From assembly GCA_019057975.1 (NCBI GenBank), contig JAHLWJ010000226.1, forward strand, positions 1 through 7,171: a DNA stretch of 7,171 nucleotides, written 5' to 3'. Source of the stretch: Promethearchaeota archaeon. GTDB lineage: Archaea > Asgardarchaeota > Lokiarchaeia > Sigynarchaeales > SOKP01. The number at the start of each line of letters is the position of its first letter. The stretch's first letter is position 1. Shown here one piece after another: positions 1 to 6,658 of this stretch. The notes under the pieces were generated by a model, which was given only the letters and a program-made list of their open reading frames with translations, had not been told where the DNA came from and did not search any database. Position numbers and translations under genes: made by a program.

Positions 1-709
1 CTGGATCATCAAAATGTTCACGATTACAATTTAATGCACATTGAGCAGTACAAATTCGTCCACATAAGTAAGGTAACGGGTTTGTTTCTCTTATTAGATC
101 GATAGATTCTTGAAATTTGCCTTCTGAAATTAATGAAACGTATCCTTGGACATCAACTCCTGCAGGACATCCTACAACACAAGGTGCTGTACCTGTTAAG
201 AAAGGTACACATCCCATAAAGTAGCCAATTTTTCCTTTATCCGTTGTTTTTAATCCTGTTCCTTCTAAAAATCCAGTTTTATTAGTAAATTTGATTTTAT
301 CATCAGCCATTAATTTAGGTAAACTTGAATATACTCTTTCATGATTACAGCTCAATAAAGTCTCTTTTAATGGTTCATATTCTGAAGCCAACGAACGAAG
401 ATCTTTAATAATTTTAGTAAAATTGACGCCGACGTCTTCCTTAGTCATTGGACAATATACTGAACACAATCCACATGTTAAGCATTTCCATATGTCATTG
501 TTTTCTAAAGCCTCTTCGGGTGTTGAAAAAGTAAGATCCATAATTAGGCTACGTGGGTAAAATATATCAAGATAAGCAGTTGGACATACATTGTTACAGC
601 GATTACATGAGTAACAATAATTAGCAGCAGTATTTACTCTTTTGAGCAACTTTATTGACTCGACACTCGTGATTTTTTCATCAGCTACTTTATTATCAGA
701 TTCAGTCAT
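1..709 (-). CDS. HdrC-like 4Fe-4S domain fused to GltD/HdrA-type FAD oxidoreductase (N-terminal part, runs off left edge)
   Basis: My own translation of the minus strand is open from the ATG at 709-707 to the window edge, giving 236 residues. An in-frame TAA lies 11 codons upstream, so this ATG is the first available start; there is no clear ribosome binding site. Residues 32-43 (C32, C35, C38, C42-Pro) and 76-87 (C76, C79, C82, C86-Pro) are two classic 4Fe-4S motifs spaced as in HdrC, the ferredoxin-like subunit of heterodisulfide reductase. Residues 158-170 (KGKIGYFMGCVPF) resemble the opening of an HdrB-type CCG domain, but that domain stops after one motif. Residues 177-231 then match the Fer4_20 domain of glutamate synthase small subunit: C177-x3-C181-Pro, IRETNPLPYLCGR, and C216, C220, C224, C228. 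An FAD/NAD(P)-binding domain is expected beyond the edge. By family, it would pass electrons between a flavin and iron-sulfur partners in the cytoplasm; the actual substrates are unknown. Domain calls are firm, the exact reaction is not. Confidence 0.85.
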   Translation of the reverse strand, partial: MTESDNKVADEKITSVESIKLLKRVNTAANYCYSCNRCNNVCPTAYLDIFYPRSLIMDLTFSTPEEALENNDIWKCLTCGLCSVYCPMTKEDVGVNFTKIIKDLRSLASEYEPLKETLLSCNHERVYSSLPKLMADDKIKFTNKTGFLEGTGLKTTDKGKIGYFMGCVPFLTGTAPCVVGCPAGVDVQGYVSLISEGKFQESIDLIRETNPLPYLCGRICTAQCALNCNREHFDDP

Positions 710-803
710 TTTACATCGTAAAAAATAAGTAATTTACTGTCTATTAAAAATGGTGTTTTTATTTTGAATCTAACTATTATAATTTGATTATGAAAAATTT
801 ATA
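710..803 (-). promoter_or_regulatory. 94-base spacer upstream of the HdrC/GltD-like gene, weak TATA candidate
   Basis: Read on the minus strand, this AT-rich spacer contains TTTTTAATAG (750-741), about 35 bases before the start codon. That spacing would suit an archaeal TATA box with a short leader. A second AT-rich box, AAATTATAATAG (785-774), lies further away. A five-T run follows the upstream gene's stop and could weakly terminate it. The gap is short enough for cotranscription from 1673, so either arrangement is possible. No hairpin or riboswitch-like fold was seen. Confidence 0.2.
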
Positions 804-1673
804 TTAGTTCTTTTTAGGATCACCCTGAGGACAAATTTTTAGACAGTATGAACAATAATTGTTATTTATTAAACTTTCGATACATTTAGAGCGGTCAATA
901 TGTGTTATTACGGGAGAATCATCATGATAAATTGGTGTTTCATAGGCAGCACCTCCCTTACAACCCCTAATGCAAGCACCACATTCTTTACAATAATCTT
1001 CTAACCATTTCAAATCTTTTTTAATTGGAGTGGGTATTTCAGCATCAGTAGATATAATAGCCCATCTTTGACGAGGTCCAAACTCAGGTGTGATTACAAG
1101 GCCATTTCTTCCCTTAATTCCTAGTCGCGCGGCAACAGCGTGAGGTGGGAATAAAAATTTACCCCCAAAAGGATGATGAGCTTCACTCTTATATCCAAGT
1201 TCTTTTAGATATTCTGTTAATTGAATAGTTATTTCTCCTAATTCATAATATACCCGAAAAGCTTCAATGCTACAATTAATGCTTGGAGCTGTTTTTATTT
1301 CATCCCACTCCATTTCCATTCCAAGTATGATCGCATTTCTTCCAAATACTTTAAGGTTATAAAAAACAAAATCTTCAATAAGAGGAGTATATCCTATAAG
1401 ATCAACGCCTAACTCTTTTGATTTCTTTTTAAAATCCTGCCAAAATTCAGAGGTTGTTTCAGTTTTAGTATTATTTTCATTTCCATATTTAGTCTTCCTA
1501 GCCTCTTGAAAACCATTAAAAGTATCTTGAATATATTTACTATATTTCTTAGAAATTTCACGATCTATTTTATCATCAGACTGTAATTTCATTCTAAAGA
1601 GTTCTGTTGGTACTATAAATTTTAAGTTCTCGTTTTTACCAATATAAGTTGGTTCTATCCCTAATTCCGACAT
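804..1673 (-). CDS. QueG/reductive-dehalogenase-like protein with two 4Fe-4S clusters
   Basis: This 289-residue soluble protein has an N-terminal stretch of about 75 polar residues with no recognised domain, then a core from about residue 77. Residues 187-213 (KGRNGLVITPEFGPR, then STDAEI) match the loop conserved in epoxyqueuosine reductase QueG and reductive dehalogenases, which use cobalamin. C228, C231, C234, C238 and C264, C274, C277, C281-Pro give two clusters in the order and spacing of that superfamily, with the first Cys of the second cluster set apart. The segment preceding the core loop reads FPPHAVAARLG; I see no acid at the place where QueG carries its proposed catalytic Asp. It also lacks the C-terminal HEAT repeats of some QueG proteins and any Tat signal, so it is a cytoplasmic relative rather than a proven QueG or dehalogenase. 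The ATG at 1673 has AGGAA immediately before it, too close for a normal Shine-Dalgarno. Its downstream neighbour is the Hdr/GltD-like gene, a possible electron donor. Confidence 0.85.
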   Translation of the reverse strand: MSELGIEPTYIGKNENLKFIVPTELFRMKLQSDDKIDREISKKYSKYIQDTFNGFQEARKTKYGNENNTKTETTSEFWQDFKKKSKELGVDLIGYTPLIEDFVFYNLKVFGRNAIILGMEMEWDEIKTAPSINCSIEAFRVYYELGEITIQLTEYLKELGYKSEAHHPFGGKFLFPPHAVAARLGIKGRNGLVITPEFGPRQRWAIISTDAEIPTPIKKDLKWLEDYCKECGACIRGCKGGAAYETPIYHDDSPVITHIDRSKCIESLINNNYCSYCLKICPQGDPKKN

Positions 1674-1743
1674 TTCCTAATCAGTTTTAATTTAGAATAC
1701 TAAAATTTTTACTTTTCCTTATATTAAATACAATATAAAGATA
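1674..1743. promoter_or_regulatory. Divergent promoter region between the QueG-like gene and the RapA-like helicase
   Basis: These 70 bases separate two divergent start codons, so promoters for both must lie here or inside the genes. The centre is almost pure A/T. On the minus strand, CTTTATATTG (1740-1731) and TATTTAATATAA (1730-1719) resemble archaeal TATA boxes about 50-60 bases before the QueG-like start. On the plus strand, TAAAATTTTTA (1701-1711) lies about 35 bases before the helicase ATG, right for a short-leader transcript. In such AT-rich DNA these matches are weak evidence. Confidence 0.3.
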
Positions 1744-4700
1744 ATGGTTTCAAAGATAAAACCACTTAAATATAATTGTCCATTCTGTGGAAAGGAATTA
1801 GAATCAAGATTTTCCAAATGTTTCAATGTATATTGCCAAGGGCAGAAGTTCAATTTAGGAAATTTAGTGATTTATAGGCTAAATCAAGACTTAGGATTAG
1901 GCAAGGTTATCAAAATAATAGAAATCCCGACTTCAAAGTCTTTAGATGGTGAAGACACTCAAATTTTTACTAAATATAAAGTGCTTTTCAAAAATAATAT
2001 TATTAAAATAATCCATCCTATTGATTTGATTCATTTTATTTTCGATATCAATGAAAAAATTGAAAGTAAACAAGGTATTGGCATAATAAATTCTAAAGAA
2101 TTCATGGTTAAAGATGGATTAATTTCTTATGAATTCCTTAAAGAAAATGGTAAAAAAGTTCAGATTTACGAGAATGAAATTTATGCTAAATACGCTACAC
2201 CGATAGAGTCTCTAATATTAAAACAGAGAATTGATCCCCCACGAAATTTTTTGCTCAAATATTGGGCTCATTTATTTTATTCTTATTATACATCTTATCA
2301 AATCAAATGTATTATTAATTCTCGTTTATCTTTAATGCCACATCAAATAAATGTTACACATCGTTTATCCGAAGAACATTTTCCTAGAATTATTCTAGCG
2401 GATGAAGTAGGATTAGGAAAAACAATAGAAGCTGGAATATACATTAAGGAAATGATGGCTCGGAATCTTTCTGAGAGAATATTAATTATAGTTCCAGCAT
2501 CGTTAGTTTGGCAATGGAAATTCGAACTTGAAAACAAATTTAACTTAAATTTTACTATTTATGATGGTAAAAAGATAAAAGAATTAAAACGTAGAGGGTA
2601 TTTTAAGAGTGCATATTTACTTCAAAATCCATTTTATTATGATAATTTAATTATCTGTTCACTTCAATTTACAAGAAATAGAAAATATATTGAGTTGTTA
2701 TCAAAAATTTCATGGGATATAGTAATTTTTGATGAAGCACATCATTTACGACGTTATCTGATAAATGCTACAACAGGAAGATATAGAGAAACGTTAAATT
2801 ATGAGTTAGCTCGAAATTTAAGCACGAGTTCTGAAAGTATGCTTTTATTAACCGCGACACCATTACAACTCAATTCATTTGAACTGTATTCTTTAATTGA
2901 GCTTATACATCCTGAAATTTTTACTTCATTTAGTGAATTTGAGCATTTTAGAAAAAACTTACCATTTATTAACCTTCTATTTACAAATATAAATCAAATT
3001 GATAAGTTAAATAATTTTGAAGTTAAAAATACTCTAAAATTGTTGCGAAAACTAAGATATATAAAAGAGAATAAAACAAATGAGCAAGTTTTATCAGAAT
3101 TAGGCGATGAGTCATTCAAACAAAAATTATTTAGAAAAATTGAAGAAGATCATACTTTATCGAAACTAATTATCAGAAATAGAAAGAAGAATGTTTTTAC
3201 AGAAGAATTTCAGAACAAAAGGATTGTTAATACTATTATAATTAACCCAACAAAGGAAGAATTAGAGGTTTATAATGAAATTCGGCTATATCTTGCCCAA
3301 ATCTATAATTCATCTATTAGTAGGGAAAATGTTGGTTTAGGATTTGTAATAACTACTCTTCAGAAGTTGTTAACAAGCTCGAAATATGCAATTCTTAAGA
3401 GCCTTGAGCGAAGATTAGAACAGATTACTCGTTATAAAAATATTTTTCTTAACTTAGATGTTATAAAAGAGGAAGATCCTGAATTTTTCGAACTGGCACT
3501 CGAAGAAGAACTCCTTGATTCCGAATCATTTGGTAACCTTAAAGAAAAATTAACAGAAAAACAAATTGAAGAAAGTTTTAAGATATCTAATCAAGAAAAG
3601 ATTTTAAAGGAGTTTTACATAAAATTAAAGAAAATTCCATATGATTCAAAATCTGATAAATTAATTGAAATCCTTGATCAGATATATTCTCACAATTCTA
3701 ATGAAAAAGTTATAGTATTTACACAATTTGTTGACACGCTTAAATTTTTAAAAGAGTTAATAGAAAAGCAAGAAAATAGCTATTTTGTAGAAATTTTTTA
3801 TGGTGGATTAGACAAACAACAAAAAAATGAAGCGGTTGAGAGATTTCGTAATCATCAAGGATTTTCAATATTACTCTCAACGGAAATAGGAGGTGAAGGT
3901 CGTAATTTTCAATTCTGTAGAACACTTATTAATTATGATTTACCATGGAATCCAATGAAACTTGAACAAAGAATTGGTCGTGTTGATAGAATTGGACAGG
4001 AATCCCGAGAAATTTATATTTATAACTTTTATATGGAAGGTACTGTTGAAACGGATGTAGTTTTTGCCTTAATTAAAAGAATTAACTTATTTGAAGAATC
4101 AATAGGAATTTTAGAACCTATCATCGGTAGAGTTGAAAAAGATCTTAAAAACGTTATTTTTGCTGAAGATAATGGTAAGAAAAGGAAAAAACTTAATGAA
4201 TTTTATCGTACTTTAGATGAAGAGATAAAAAAAGCAAAAGAAATTGAGATGCAATTAGACGATTTAATGATCGATAAAAAATCATTCCAAATGGAAGGAC
4301 TTCTCAGCACTTTAGCCTCCTGTATCGATGTGAAGTTAACACATAATGAACTATTTCTCCTTATGAACCATTTTTTAAATCTCGATAATAATAAATACGG
4401 ATTCATAGAAAATATTAAAAAGGATTTAGTTCAAACAAAAGAATTGGATGACGTCATGTCAAAGATAAAAATCAATGATATTTTATTAAAAAATCCTAAA
4501 TACAAACTTTCGAATGAATATGCTGGTACCTTTAATTTAGAATTTGCAAGAGAAAGAGAAGAAATTGATTTTTTTGCCTTGGGTCATCCATTAATCAATG
4601 CTGTTTTAGATCTCTGTAGAGATGATTCGTTTAAAGGTTCTTACACAATACTTGAAATAAAAAAACAAAATTTACCAATCCATTTTAAATTAGAATCACC

Positions 4701-5352
4701 CTTAATAAAGGAATTATTTCTCTTTATCTTCATCGTCAAATTCCAAGGATATATAATTGAAAGTCAGATCTTACCTGTAATTGTAGATAAAAACGAAAAT
4801 GAAATGAAGAATTTAGATAATTTTGTGTTAGATATAGAAAACTATGATAAAATATTTCAATTCGATAAAGAGAGAGACGAGATGAATCTGGATGGCAATT
4901 TTATTATTACTCTCCAAGAAAAAGCTAAAAAGCTCGTAAAATCTAAGACATCAATTTGGAAAAGGGAAGTTAGGAAATTGAATGAAAAGATATTTACAAA
5001 AGAAAGGGATAAGAAAAGGAAAATCTATGAACATAATAAGAGCGTTTTATATTTAAAATTAGAATCGTTGAAATTAAGATTAGAAAGAAAAGAAAAAAAT
5101 AGACCAACACAACGGCAATTACAAAATATAAATAGCTTGAAAGATGAAACAAGGAAACAGAAAAGGTTACAGGATATGAAGAATTTAGAAGAAGAAATCA
5201 AGTTCATTGAAAAAGATATAAAGATTATAGAAAAGAAATTGGATGATATCGCTTTTGAACATGAAGATTTAACTAATGATATGAAGAGGCGTAATTTAGC
5301 TAAGTTCTATACAAACTTACTATCACTTGCAATTATTAGAATCATTGATTAA
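1744..5352 (+). CDS. RapA/HepA-like Snf2-family ATPase with N-terminal zinc ribbon
   Basis: This 1202-residue Snf2-type translocase opens with a zinc ribbon (C12, C15, C26, C31). Residues 36-150 follow the Tudor-like N-terminus of bacterial RapA, including QDLGLGKV (48-55). The first RecA lobe starts with the RapA-like MPHQINVTHRL (198-208), then motif I LADEVGLGKTIEAG (218-231, Lys226), Ia IIVPASL (248-254), DEAH (330-333) and motif III LLLTATP (367-373). A helical insert at about 395-640 separates it from the second lobe: VIVFTQF (656-662), STEIGGEGRNF (712-722) and EQRIGRVDRIGQ (741-752). All ATPase motifs look intact. After a segment with FFALGHPLINAVL (943-955), common in HepA-type proteins, residues about 1055-1175 are Lys/Glu-rich and probably coiled coil. 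E. coli RapA, about 968 residues, recycles RNA polymerase; a transcription role here is inferred. DrmD and DpdE defence helicases are alternatives, but no partner genes are present. The ATG at 1744 begins just before the zinc ribbon and has no Shine-Dalgarno. Confidence 0.93.
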   Translation: MVSKIKPLKYNCPFCGKELESRFSKCFNVYCQGQKFNLGNLVIYRLNQDLGLGKVIKIIEIPTSKSLDGEDTQIFTKYKVLFKNNIIKIIHPIDLIHFIFDINEKIESKQGIGIINSKEFMVKDGLISYEFLKENGKKVQIYENEIYAKYATPIESLILKQRIDPPRNFLLKYWAHLFYSYYTSYQIKCIINSRLSLMPHQINVTHRLSEEHFPRIILADEVGLGKTIEAGIYIKEMMARNLSERILIIVPASLVWQWKFELENKFNLNFTIYDGKKIKELKRRGYFKSAYLLQNPFYYDNLIICSLQFTRNRKYIELLSKISWDIVIFDEAHHLRRYLINATTGRYRETLNYELARNLSTSSESMLLLTATPLQLNSFELYSLIELIHPEIFTSFSEFEHFRKNLPFINLLFTNINQIDKLNNFEVKNTLKLLRKLRYIKENKTNEQVLSELGDESFKQKLFRKIEEDHTLSKLIIRNRKKNVFTEEFQNKRIVNTIIINPTKEELEVYNEIRLYLAQIYNSSISRENVGLGFVITTLQKLLTSSKYAILKSLERRLEQITRYKNIFLNLDVIKEEDPEFFELALEEELLDSESFGNLKEKLTEKQIEESFKISNQEKILKEFYIKLKKIPYDSKSDKLIEILDQIYSHNSNEKVIVFTQFVDTLKFLKELIEKQENSYFVEIFYGGLDKQQKNEAVERFRNHQGFSILLSTEIGGEGRNFQFCRTLINYDLPWNPMKLEQRIGRVDRIGQESREIYIYNFYMEGTVETDVVFALIKRINLFEESIGILEPIIGRVEKDLKNVIFAEDNGKKRKKLNEFYRTLDEEIKKAKEIEMQLDDLMIDKKSFQMEGLLSTLASCIDVKLTHNELFLLMNHFLNLDNNKYGFIENIKKDLVQTKELDDVMSKIKINDILLKNPKYKLSNEYAGTFNLEFAREREEIDFFALGHPLINAVLDLCRDDSFKGSYTILEIKKQNLPIHFKLESPLIKELFLFIFIVKFQGYIIESQILPVIVDKNENEMKNLDNFVLDIENYDKIFQFDKERDEMNLDGNFIITLQEKAKKLVKSKTSIWKREVRKLNEKIFTKERDKKRKIYEHNKSVLYLKLESLKLRLERKEKNRPTQRQLQNINSLKDETRKQKRLQDMKNLEEEIKFIEKDIKIIEKKLDDIAFEHEDLTNDMKRRNLAKFYTNLLSLAIIRIID

Positions 5353-5381
5353 TTAATGAGTCGAACGAGAATTATAAGATC
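5353..5381. other. 29-base convergent spacer with palindromes at its right end
   Basis: The helicase and the downstream GTPase converge with only 29 bases between their stop codons, so both transcripts must end here or run into the opposite gene. TAAGATCTTA (5375-5384) is a perfect 10-base palindrome and shares one base with ACTCGAGT (5384-5391), an 8-base palindrome at the end of the GTPase gene. Neither leaves room for a loop, and no long T run follows on either strand, so a terminator is only a weak suggestion. Confidence 0.2.
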
Positions 5382-5918
5382 TTACTCGAGTTTCTGATTT
5401 TTTATCATTCTGTGAGTAAGATTTTGAAACGCACCTTCGACATTTTCGCCTGTTTTAGCTGAGGTTTCTACAAAATACGTGTTTTCACTTTTCGCATATT
5501 CTTCAACACCCTCTTTGTCGTATTCTCCGAAAACATCTTTAATGAGATCAACTTTGTTTCCTATTAATATAAAAGGAACATCTTCTCCAGCAAATTCTCG
5601 TAAATCAGAAACCCAATCATTTAATTCTTCATATGTATGCCATCTTGAAATATCGAAAACTACTAATGCCCCATTAGCTCCATTAAAAAAACTTGATCTT
5701 AAAAATTTATATCTTTCTTGCCCTCCAATATCCCATATCTGTAATTTACAGGTTGTTTCTGGATTTGGGTATCCTTCAATTACTTTAGATAAAAAATCAG
5801 CTCCAATAGTTAGCTTATATCTAAAATTAAACTTATTTTCTACAAATCTATGTAAAAGACTGGTTTTTCCTACTGCTCCAGATCCAATAATTATTACTTT
5901 GAGGACAAATAACGGCAT
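5382..5918 (-). CDS. Rab-like small GTPase (downstream member of tandem pair)
   Basis: This 178-residue protein is a single Ras-superfamily G domain. It has G1 GSGAVGKTS (12-20, Lys18), the switch I threonine at T37 in KLTIGADF, G3 WDIGGQER (62-69, with Gln67 at the Ras Gln61 position), G4 NKVD (121-124) and G5 ETSAKTG (151-157). The flanks of switch II (ERYKFLRSSFF) and the helix DWVSDL are Rab-like. The G3 reads D-I-G-G-Q-E where eukaryotic Rabs have D-T-A-G-Q-E, resembling Arf and G-alpha at that point. The chain ends NQKLE, without cysteines, so direct prenylation is ruled out. Proteins of this type are abundant in Asgard archaea and act as GTP-driven switches, perhaps at membranes or the cytoskeleton; the partners are unknown. 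It is about half identical to the GTPase at 6064-6594. The start has an AGGA 12 bases upstream, somewhat distant. Confidence 0.95.
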   Translation of the reverse strand: MPLFVLKVIIIGSGAVGKTSLLHRFVENKFNFRYKLTIGADFLSKVIEGYPNPETTCKLQIWDIGGQERYKFLRSSFFNGANGALVVFDISRWHTYEELNDWVSDLREFAGEDVPFILIGNKVDLIKDVFGEYDKEGVEEYAKSENTYFVETSAKTGENVEGAFQNLTHRMIKNQKLE

Positions 5919-6063
5919 TAAAATAACTTTTCCTAAATTATACGATTCTAATAAATAATCTCCATCAGATATTTAAACATTTTCATAAACGATTCATTTA
6001 AATAAGAACGACAAAAAGCATTTATTATTCTTTAGGGTGTAGATTCCACTTTTTTGTACAAAT
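5919..6063 (-). promoter_or_regulatory. 145-base spacer between the two GTPase genes, TATA candidates
   Basis: This is the longest gene-free stretch in the window. On the minus strand it holds CTTATTTAAATG (6007-5996) and TTTAAATAT (5977-5969), both resembling archaeal TATA boxes. The second lies about 55 bases before the downstream GTPase start. An AGGA (5934-5931) is 12 bases before that ATG. The length suggests that the downstream GTPase can have its own promoter rather than relying only on readthrough. I saw no small ORF with a supportable product, no RNA gene and no strong hairpin. Confidence 0.25.
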
Positions 6064-6594
6064 TTAATAAGAATTGTGTTTTATCATTCTCCGGGTTAGT
6101 TCAATAAAAGCATTCTCAACATTATAACCTGTTTTAGCAGAAGTTTCAATATAAATACTTTCTTCATTTTCAGCAAACTTCTTAGGTTTGTCCCTATTAA
6201 TTACTTCACCGACTTCAGGGAGTAAATCAGATTTATTCCCCAATATTATAATGGGAATCTTTTCTTCAATTATACTATGCATATCTATAAGCCATTCTTT
6301 CATTTTGGGAAATGTATTTGCTCTCGAGAGGTCAAAAACTAATATTGCTCCATGGGAGCCTTCATAAAAACTACGACGTAGGATTTTGAAACGTTCTTGG
6401 CCACCCACATCCCAAATAGAAAGTTTTGCGATTTTATCTTTCTCAAATTTTACTATTTTAGCTAAAAAGTCTACACCTATAGTGAATTTATAACTTATTG
6501 AGAATTGATCCTCTACGAATCTTCTTATAAGACTAGTCTTACCAACGGCACCTGGACCAATAATAATAACTTTAAATGTAAAATCTGTCGCCAT
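6064..6594 (-). CDS. Rab-like small GTPase (upstream member of tandem pair)
   Basis: This 176-residue G domain has all five nucleotide-binding motifs: G1 GPGAVGKTS (13-21, Lys19), switch I T38 in KFTIGVDF, G3 WDVGGQERF (61-69, Gln66 at the Ras Gln61 position), G4 NKSD (120-123) and G5 ETSAKTG (150-156). The sequence after G3 (RSFYEGSHGAILVFDLS) is Rab-like, whereas WDVGGQ is the form seen in Arf proteins. The proline in the P-loop (GPGAVGKT) replaces the Ala or Asp usual in Ras or Rab. The end, KHNSY, has no cysteine for prenylation and there is no N-terminal extension for myristoylation or an amphipathic helix. By hand alignment it shares about 84 of 172 positions with the GTPase at 5382-5918, with a two-residue gap near residue 52, so the two are tandem paralogues that have diverged considerably. 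No GAP, exchange factor or Roadblock protein is encoded nearby in this window. Confidence 0.95.
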   Translation of the reverse strand: MATDFTFKVIIIGPGAVGKTSLIRRFVEDQFSISYKFTIGVDFLAKIVKFEKDKIAKLSIWDVGGQERFKILRRSFYEGSHGAILVFDLSRANTFPKMKEWLIDMHSIIEEKIPIIILGNKSDLLPEVGEVINRDKPKKFAENEESIYIETSAKTGYNVENAFIELTRRMIKHNSY

Positions 6595-6658
6595 TATTAA
6601 TCGAGCTTGATTTGTTTTTAAAAATTAAATTATAAAACAATAATTGGTTGTTTCTTTA
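6595..6658 (-). promoter_or_regulatory. Probable TATA box upstream of the 6594 GTPase start
   Basis: On the minus strand, TTTTATAATTTA (6637-6626) is centred about 38 bases before the GTPase ATG. With the usual archaeal TATA-to-start distance of about 25 bases, this predicts a leader of roughly 10 bases, in keeping with the lack of a Shine-Dalgarno. A 6-base inverted repeat (6635-6640 with 6648-6653, 7-base loop) lies just after the DUF364 stop. It is A/T-dominated and overlaps the TATA candidate, so I do not call a terminator. Confidence 0.35.

Noticed and set aside
804..1673. Respiratory reductive dehalogenase
   Set aside because: There is no twin-arginine signal, no adjacent membrane anchor gene, and the protein is much shorter than respiratory dehalogenases.
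2343..5207. Several 60-67 residue minus-strand open frames inside the helicase gene
   Set aside because: They are short, rich in Ser/Phe/Leu as expected for the complement of AT-rich coding DNA, and overlap conserved helicase motifs on the other strand.
1744..5352. The helicase as part of a DISARM- or Dpd-type defence system
   Set aside because: DrmD and DpdE are related Snf2 proteins, but no methyltransferase, DrmA/B/C-like, DpdA-like or nuclease gene is visible. The neighbours are redox proteins and GTPases.
5377..5390. Adjacent BglII (AGATCT) and XhoI (CTCGAG) sites at the end of the GTPase gene, looking like a cloning scar
   Set aside because: The bases on both sides are natural coding and spacer sequence with matching composition, and the XhoI site simply encodes the final Leu-Glu codons. 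Chance is the simpler explanation.
5479..5958. A 159-residue plus-strand open frame lying opposite the downstream GTPase gene
   Set aside because: It lies almost entirely antisense to a gene with all five G motifs, has a Ser/Pro/Leu-heavy composition typical of a shadow frame, and shows no recognisable domain.
6635..6653. Inverted repeat after the DUF364 stop as a terminator
   Set aside because: The stem has six mostly A/T pairs and overlaps the best TATA candidate for the next gene; archaeal termination does not normally rely on such hairpins.
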